From: Triplophysa rosa
Lineage: Eukaryota; Chordata; Actinopteri; Cypriniformes; Nemacheilidae
Length of the DNA stretch: 64,000 nucleotides
Assembly (NCBI RefSeq): GCF_024868665.1
Contig: NC_079892.1
Span: 10,862,251 to 10,926,250 of the forward strand
Reading direction: 5' to 3'
The position numbers were made by a program, and so were the translations under genes. Shown piece by piece: positions 57,818 to 64,000 of the stretch (the first letter of the stretch is position 1; each line of letters starts with the position of its first letter). Below the pieces are notes generated by a model that ran no database searches, was not told the DNA's origin, and saw nothing but the letters and a program-made list of their open reading frames with translations.

Positions 57818-59959
57818 GCAGGTACCACAAGAAAAGAGTCAACATTGTTTATTTACATGTACTATTTATATTGATCACCCCAATAACATTTTGAAAGCCA
57901 AAAATTTACATTTGCCCAAAAAAGCCCCCCCCCAACAAAAAATACAGAGAGAGGAATTTACAGCATGTGTTCTCATAAAAAGGCCACAAGGTCTCCAAGA
58001 CATTGCTGCTGAAAGACTTCTAAAACCTACAGGACCGTCAAAAGTATATGCTTTGTTGTTGGTGATACGATATGAATCAGAATCTAACTGTAATGCGACA
58101 TGCAATTAGAGCTTTGGTGCATTGCGAAGCAGATAAGGACAAAGAGAGTGAACTGATTCTGTGTCCATGGCACTGGGTCAAAAAAGCCTCCATGTCTAAA
58201 AGGAAGGTTATAAATACTCCGTGCACTCCGAGTCAGCTGTGCACAAAATACCCTTCTGTTCTTCCTGTCACCTCCTGGTACCTTCACGCTATGTGGACAT
58301 ATCGGAGCAGGGAGAAGAGAGATGGGGGGGATGAGAGGGAATGTGGGGGGGTTCGAGGGTGAGGGATAAATTAGCCAAACCACTTAGGTGATTTCAACTA
58401 AAATTAGCCGGAGTGCCTGTGGGCTCCATCAATTCTCAACTTCCTTAAACTCTGACAAGCAAGGGGGCAACTTTCTCCGAGCGCCCCTGTGAAGCCCAAC
58501 CTCCCTCCACTTTTTCTCCACCTCCTGCCACTGGTGGAAGATTCTCTAATTTCTTTCCTCTTATGTCTAGGAACAAGTAGTCAAGTAGACTTGTAATCTA
58601 CGTTTTAACATTGATATTTTTAACACCGGTGGTTTTTAAAATGTTTCACCTTGTGGAAACACATCAGCATCCTTAAGACTCGAGACAAAATACACCATAA
58701 GGCTCGACACGGGACGTTCCCAAGTCTCCCTCTCACGTGCCTCCTAGCGGGACCCGTAACACACGGACACGTATCATTCAGCCCAAACGGCACAGATGTG
58801 CCCGTACACCCACAGCACGGCCCGTCTCGGAAAAACGCGCTACGCCGTATGATTAAGGAAGACAAATGACTGTGAAGAGTTGTTCTCTCTCGCCCCCTGA
58901 TTCAAAGAGACGGTTGAGTGAAACCAGTCTCTCAGAGACTGCGTCAATATGTGCCGCTCTGCCTCACATGCTCTCAACCTCTCTCACTTTCTCCCAGGTG
59001 TTCTGTCCGTATGTTGACTCATTCAGAGCTCGTAGTACTGAAACCACATGCTTCAATTCCTGCGTTAAGATTCCTCAACACTGCTTGTTTAAAGCCAAAC
59101 AAATGGCTGCTTCATCTGTAGGGGTCGTGCCATTTGGTTGTTGGTGCTACTATAAAAACAAATAAATTCAATTTTAAAACAGGGTGTTGAAATGTTCTAT
59201 ATTTGTCTAAACATGGTTGAAAAAGCAAGGGGTCCTGATTCATCTGACACATGGAAACTAGCAGTACTTGTTCCATGGACACCAATCCCAGCCCATTTCC
59301 AAGAAGTGAAAATAACCAAACATTACAGGTATTTTGTAATTTAAAAAAAAAGTCATTGATAAGTTTGACCTTGCGATGTACCACAAAGATGTGTCCGCCT
59401 TCCAAGACACAAATATCGGGTGGCATATGGAGCAACATTTATGCCCACCTGGTTCCCACAGGCGCCCTCTCTCTCTACCCACACCAAATGGCCGGCCCTA
59501 GTCTCTATCTTAGCAGACAGGTGGCCAACCTGCCCTGAAAAATTAATTTCACATTTATTGTTAGTGTGTGTCAAGCCTCTCTCTGGACAGCTTGTACGAC
59601 GGGCAGTATCCCATATGGTGCCCTATGTAAACCAATTCATCACCAATTCCAGGAAGATAATGAGAATACTCTGATTAATATTCAAATATACAATACTGCT
59701 ATAATGTTACATTAGAAACGTGTGTATGATAGCATGAGATGTTCAATGTGTGAAACTGCTCATATTCGGGAAAAAATGGCTTTGGGAAATGTTCATATTA
59801 TTATTCAACACGCAACACACAATTCAAGAAATTCAAAAGGGCAGAAAATGTGCTGCTTTGACTCGCCATGACACATAATCAGACACGCGTACATGGGTAT
59901 AAAAATAACTGACAGCATTTGTTTCTTGCCTGACTGCTTAACCAGACCCACAGACCCCA
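57818..59959. other. unique noncoding stretch
   Basis: No gene is supported. A C8-A run lies near 57926, and G-rich patches near 58326-58352. 58370-59110 is repeat-free and more balanced. Short overlapping frames on both strands at 59250-59670 have no motif. Confidence 0.3.
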
Positions 59960-60560
59960 AACAGATATCCAGACGATCCGTCGTACTGCGCTCAAACCAG
60001 CCGAGCAGACGAAAATGACCTATTCCATAATCGCTTTTAATGAAGACAACGTGAGCCAGCGCTTCTGCCGAGACCGCGAGCTGATTTGGGCCGGCAGAGG
60101 GCCGCCACACAAATGAAGCTGATGAATCCTAATTCAGAAATTGTGAATTCTGAATAATTTAGTCTCCCGGTCCACCTTTTCCCCACAGACACCTACATGC
60201 ATTTGTCCAATTAATGGGAATAGCGCTCAAATGAAATTCATGTTGAGTGTGACATTTTAATTGAAGATGAGGACGGCTTTGTGGGGCTGTTAAACGCTTT
60301 AGTACAAGCAAAACTACAGCCAAAAACATAATAATAATGATGCGTGAAATAATTTGATTTGGGCAATTAAATGTTATTAAATGTGACAGCTTTGTGAGAA
60401 GAGGAAATAAACAAAACTCCGTGCCGTACGAGAGAGCCGGCAGCGCTGAAGTTGATTTTATTTAATTCAACAAAAATGAACTTAATTAAGGAATTCGAGA
60501 GCTGATATTGGCAATTAAAAAGGAAATGTCTGGTTTGGTTAATATGTTTGCCTTGTACTG
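59960..60560. promoter_or_regulatory. strongest candidate developmental enhancer block
   Basis: A repeat-free block with a high density of homeodomain-type words: TCCAATTAATGGG (60209-60221), TTTTAATTGAAG, GGCAATTAAATGTTATTAAA, ACTTAATTAAGGAATTC and GGCAATTAAAAAGG. It also has the MEIS/TGIF-like word GTGACAGC at 60383-60390. ATTCAGAAATTGTGAATTCTGAAT is a short interrupted palindrome at about 60134. No open frame of note. The base composition differs clearly from the adjoining AT-rich DNA. Enhancer function is inferred and unproven. Confidence 0.3.
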
Positions 60561-60577
60561 GAAATAAAAATGCCACT

Positions 60578-60690
60578 ATGGGTGTCACAACATACTGGTA
60601 TTGACAATAACGGTAACAAAAAAACTCATGATTATCGATACCGTGTTAATACTACACATGATAATATCGTAAATTATTCAACACGTTGTC
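60578..60690. repeat. fragment of a hAT-like repeat
   Basis: GGGTGTCACAACATACTGGT, ATTGACAATAACGGTAAC and GATTATCGATACCGTG resemble the end of a common fish repeat of the type TGGGTGTCACGATACTGG. The other end is not seen. Confidence 0.45.
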
Positions 60691-61140
60691 CTAAGAGACA
60701 AAATTAGGACACCCTACACTCATATTATGACTGTGATTCTTTGGCCAAAAAAGAGAAAAAATAAAATAAAATGAAATGAAATAAAATCGAGGTTATCAGA
60801 TTTTTTTTCCCTAAACACATGTACAAATATTACTGTTGTATTGCTTAAAAATCAATATCAACTTGTCTTCAGTATTTAAGGTCGGAAAAATACAGAGCAT
60901 CTTTTCTGCTCTTTTGACCTGTTTCTGCAGTTTTCATTTTCTGCAAATAAATGCAAATAGAAATTATCATTTTGTTTGAAATATGGGAGAAATATTGTTA
61001 GTAGTTCACAGAATAAAACAAAAATAATAATTTTACCTAAACACGCGCCAATAAATAGTAAATTCAGGAAAACTTTAAATGGTCTTTGAAATGATTTTTC
61101 ACGGCTGTATACTGTGACATATCTAAGTGTCACACAGAGT
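60691..61140. other. AT-rich noncoding stretch
   Basis: No feature was resolved. A/T runs such as AAATAAAATAAAATGAAATG lie near 60760. Confidence 0.3.
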
Positions 61141-61417
61141 AAAGGTCTTTGCACATACAATCCGAAATTTTCGTAAGCGTTTTTTTCGTATTTGGCTCTC
61201 GTTTGTACGGTGTCTCTGAATTGTTATAAAAGGCCACTCAAAATGCTTGATACGGATGCGAAAACGCAGAAAATCGAACCCGGTCCGAATTTTTTTATGA
61301 CGGACGAAAATATCGGAGGCAGTGTGTAAATGTGATTGACACAACGTGAGGTCGTATTTATTTTTTAACGTGCGGAAATTTCTGATGCAAATTTCGGACT
61401 CAATGTGCAATGGGCTT
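61141..61417. mobile_element. MITE with TTGCACAT...TCCGAAATTT inverted termini
   Basis: The left arm AAAGGTCTTTGCACATACAA, TCCGAAATTTTCGTAAGCG, and the inverted right arm AAGCCCATTGCACATTGAG, TCCGAAATTTGCATCAG, match over about 36 bases. CGGATGCGAAAACGCAGAAAA in the centre resembles the terminal words again. The minus frame 61123-61566 (147 codons) crosses the element and is a by-product. Confidence 0.75.
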
Positions 61418-63202
61418 AAGTTTGTCATAAAAATATTATATACACAAACTACTACAACTACAACAATGCCATACGACTTGGCACGCTTGGCATAAAAAGC
61501 ATCAGTTGGTACAGCTGGTTGTCCGTTTATCAACTTTACCTGCGAGGTGAGATCCTCTCTGGACATCTCTGCAGTCTTAAACTAAGCTGAGCACCTGTAA
61601 TTTGTCAGCAACAACGTTCACACAGCCCACCAGACGCACGGGGTCAACTTAAATTAAAACCTTTTGATCGCCCGGCTGTTCTGCATAAGAAACCTCGCTG
61701 CCACTTTTTTACTAATTATACAACCGTCAACATCTGTTCGTTCTTTGCCATCTTAGCATTTGGCCTTGAAACAGCATTGTTACGCAAGAAAGCCGCCCAA
61801 TCTCGTATCCGAGGTCTAAACCAAACACCGAAAGCAACGCTAACATTAGAACAGACCCAATTTGGATGTAGAGGCTAGATGAAAACCAAACCAAGCTTTG
61901 CTGGAACAATAGAGCGCCTTTCCACAGTTCCTGCAGGAAAAGAGTTAACTTCAACACGTATGAAAATAGATCTATTTTCTTTATGACCTCCACTTTCTCC
62001 AGCTTGAATTCTTTGCAAATATATGCAGACAAATGTTCCCATCTCTAAGGGGAGCATTCTCTGGGAATATCAGAGCGTTTCTTACTCCACATTATATTTC
62101 GGGCTTTATCTATTGTTTGTGTCTGACAAGGTGCTCCGCAGAATCGTCGGGCTGTTATATCAAATTCAGTGTAATAACCTTCGGCCTACTTTCGGAAGGA
62201 AAAACGAAAAGGGAGAGTCGTAAGAAACAGGAGAAGTTGCGATGAATAAAAGAAGAGACTTCCAAGGACACGCTGGACTTCCTAATGGAGTCTCCAGGAA
62301 CGGTGATGTTGGCCCGGAACGAGGTGAAGAGGACAAACAGGGTTCCTGACCAGCCGCGGGGGCCCTGTATAACATGTGCGAAGACACGAGGAGTTCAGAG
62401 GTCAAGAACATCCCATGCTTGTCTTGAGCTCGTAAATGGAGACTAAACAATTGAAAATGTTTAAGAAAAGCAGGGCGTGTGTGCGACACTTAAGCAGTAC
62501 AGCGACGTACCATTAAAATCATTTATAACCAATGTTTTGTTAGGTCGGGTCAAACCAAGGGTTTCTACAATAAAAAAATAACATTCAGCCATGATAAAAC
62601 GGTACGTTTGATTATTTTGATGGCCTCTGGAACTCTGTACGTTATTAAGAGCGTGTTGAAACATACGGTTGTTTTTGGCGAGCGTGGCGGGACTAGGGCT
62701 CACGGGAGATTTATGACACTTTAGAAATATATAGCTTGTCAAGTGGAGGCACTTTCAACAGAAAATGCTTATTTTCCCCATTAGACCTCTCCAGCACACT
62801 TCAGAGGCGCACACACTCGCACATCAATGGACTACATCAAAAAGCACCTCGGAGTAATAGAGTTGCAAATGCTTCAGCAGACAGAAGTGTAATGAACACA
62901 AGCCTGCCTGAACTGAGCTGTAAATACAGCAGCCATTCATACAGCTCTATATCTATTGAAACTGATAAATAATAGGAAACAATCTCTTTCAAAAACATTC
63001 TAAAAACATAATAATTGTGCTTCAAACTGTAAACAAAATTAAAAATGTAACTACAAATATGGCAAAACGCAAGCTGCACAATATCTTATAAACGCAGAGT
63101 GCTTGGAACTGAAAAAAGATTCTGCAGATTTTTCTAAAACTTTTTTTCAATTTACCAAAAAACAAAACACTTGAATTAATTCACATAAACCCAAAATGGA
63201 AC
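61418..63202. other. unique noncoding stretch
   Basis: No gene is supported. 61560-62480 is repeat-free and more balanced in composition. Frames of about 100 codons on the minus strand (61727-62032, 62166-62489) lack motifs. Confidence 0.3.
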
Positions 63203-63558
63203 TACAGAGGCACCGATGTATCGGCCGATTTCCAATCAATTTAAGACCATCGGCATATCAGTGATCGCATGAAAATGGTCAATATATAAAACTGATAGTT
63301 TATTAATCCTAGAGCTTTCCTGTGACTCAGCGGCACAGGCACTAGCATCGCCAAGGTCATGGGTTCGACCCCAGGGATTGCACATACTTAAAAAAAACTA
63401 ATGTATAGTATAATGCAATGTAAGTCGCTTTGGATAAAAGCGTCTGCCAAATGTATAAATGTAAATGTAATCCTCTCATCTGCAAGTTTCTATGTCAGAA
63501 GTGGGAACTATGATCTGATCGAACGTCCGCTGAAAGAAATCTAATCAGTGCATCCCTA
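63203..63558. mobile_element. hAT MITE, second copy of the 43845 family, with SINE insert
   Basis: Starts TACAGAGGCACCGATGTATC and ends CAGTGCATCCCTA. Flanked by AATGGAAC (63195-63202) and AATTGAAC (63559-63566), an 8-bp duplication with one change. GGCCGATTTCC and CATCGGCATATCAGTGATCG match the family. The interior is interrupted by the SINE at 63311-63467. Confidence 0.75.
63311..63467 (+). mobile_element. tRNA-derived SINE nested in the hAT MITE
   Basis: Exact 7-bp target duplication TAATCCT at 63304-63310 and 63468-63474. The head has TGACTCAGCGGCACAGGCA and a B-box GGGTTCGACCCC. The tail is GTAAGTCGCTTTGGATAAAA, GCGTCTGCCAAATG, TATAAATGTAAATG. The same tail occurs at 10161-10315 and inversely at 3902-3959. 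It is not a tRNA gene. Confidence 0.85.
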
Positions 63559-63644
63559 AATTGAACCACAGATTTATTATAGTAAAGTGTATTCCCCATG
63601 TTTTTTGGCACATTCATTTGTATTACCACTGTGATACTACCAAA

Positions 63645-64000
63645 GTTCGTTTACGGAAGTCGTGCCACTCGGCGGCCATGTTTGCATTTACATCATAGCA
63701 AGTCAACAGTCCTATCTCTTTGAATGTTGGAAGGCAGATATTTCTAAAATCGCTGCCAGAAATCACAATTAAACATATTTCCGATCAATTAATAAACCTG
63801 ATATGGACTGTACCATAACTTCGGTCTGCTAAGCTTAAATTGCATTAAAAATCACCTTTTCGAGGTTGCGTCAGCTACTGCGGCCCAGAGAATCTTCAGT
63901 CTTTATTGATTGACGATTGGATCGTTCTACTGGAAGGTGGAGCTTTCTTCGCTAGAGCGGCCATATTGAGCGTTGCATTCCTCTCTATTCATTTTAATGG
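63645..64000 (-). repeat. dispersed repeat, copy B, cut by window end
   Basis: Inverse-orientation match to 21073-21417 with numerous base changes: CTCGGCGGCCATGTTTGCA, CATAGCAAGTC, CACAATTAAACATATTTC, TTTTCGAGGTTGCGTCA, TGATTGACGATTGG, GAAGGTGGAGC, GCGGCCATATTGAGCGTTGC. It probably continues beyond the window. Confidence 0.65.

Noticed and set aside
61123..61566. 147-codon minus-strand frame as a gene
   Set aside because: It runs through the inverted-repeat MITE at 61141-61417 and has no domain.

Overview
The window looks like vertebrate nuclear DNA from a teleost fish, most likely a cypriniform (carp, minnow or loach type). The reasons are the TTAA-bounded palindromic MITE that recurs about a dozen times, tRNA-derived SINEs with the fish-type tail TTTGGATAAAAGCG, several fish-type hAT, Harbinger-like and Kolobok-like non-autonomous transposons, and the low, uneven base composition. 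I found no bacterial-type operon, no rRNA or functional tRNA gene, and no host protein-coding exon I could defend. The open frames outside transposons are short and lack family motifs, so I read the window as intergenic DNA or a very large intron.

Layout. 1-5.5 kb: a foldback MITE, a CAG...CTG hAT-like element (2930-3895) and a minus-strand SINE split by another DNA element. 5.5-12.8 kb: mostly unique sequence with one SINE. 13.57-16.13 kb: the best-defined feature, a 2.57-kb LTR retrotransposon with near-identical LTRs, an exact 5-bp target duplication, a gag-like frame and a GC-rich 24-bp minisatellite. 16.3-21.4 kb: four DNA-element or dispersed-repeat copies, including one with a broken THAP exon. 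25.8-27.2 kb: a nested composite and another palindromic MITE. 31.5-34.6 kb: a run of three TTAA-bounded elements, one carrying an exon-like frame that ends on a splice donor. 41.0-42.0 kb: a tandem array built from MITE termini and interrupted by a hAT insertion. 43.4-50.3 kb: dense MITEs. 52.1-55.4 kb: further hAT-like elements. 63.2-64.0 kb: a SINE nested in a hAT element, then a dispersed repeat cut by the window edge.

Between the transposons are long unique stretches. Several are rich in homeodomain, POU octamer, OTX-like or MEIS-like words and could be developmental enhancers, as expected in a gene desert or giant intron near a regulatory gene. That is inference from base words only; cross-species alignment would decide it.

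Nothing here forms a pathway. The biology is transposon ecology: TTAA-inserting and 8-bp-TSD (hAT) non-autonomous elements nest in, abut and tandemly amplify one another. Element ends given below come from inverted termini and target duplications read by eye.
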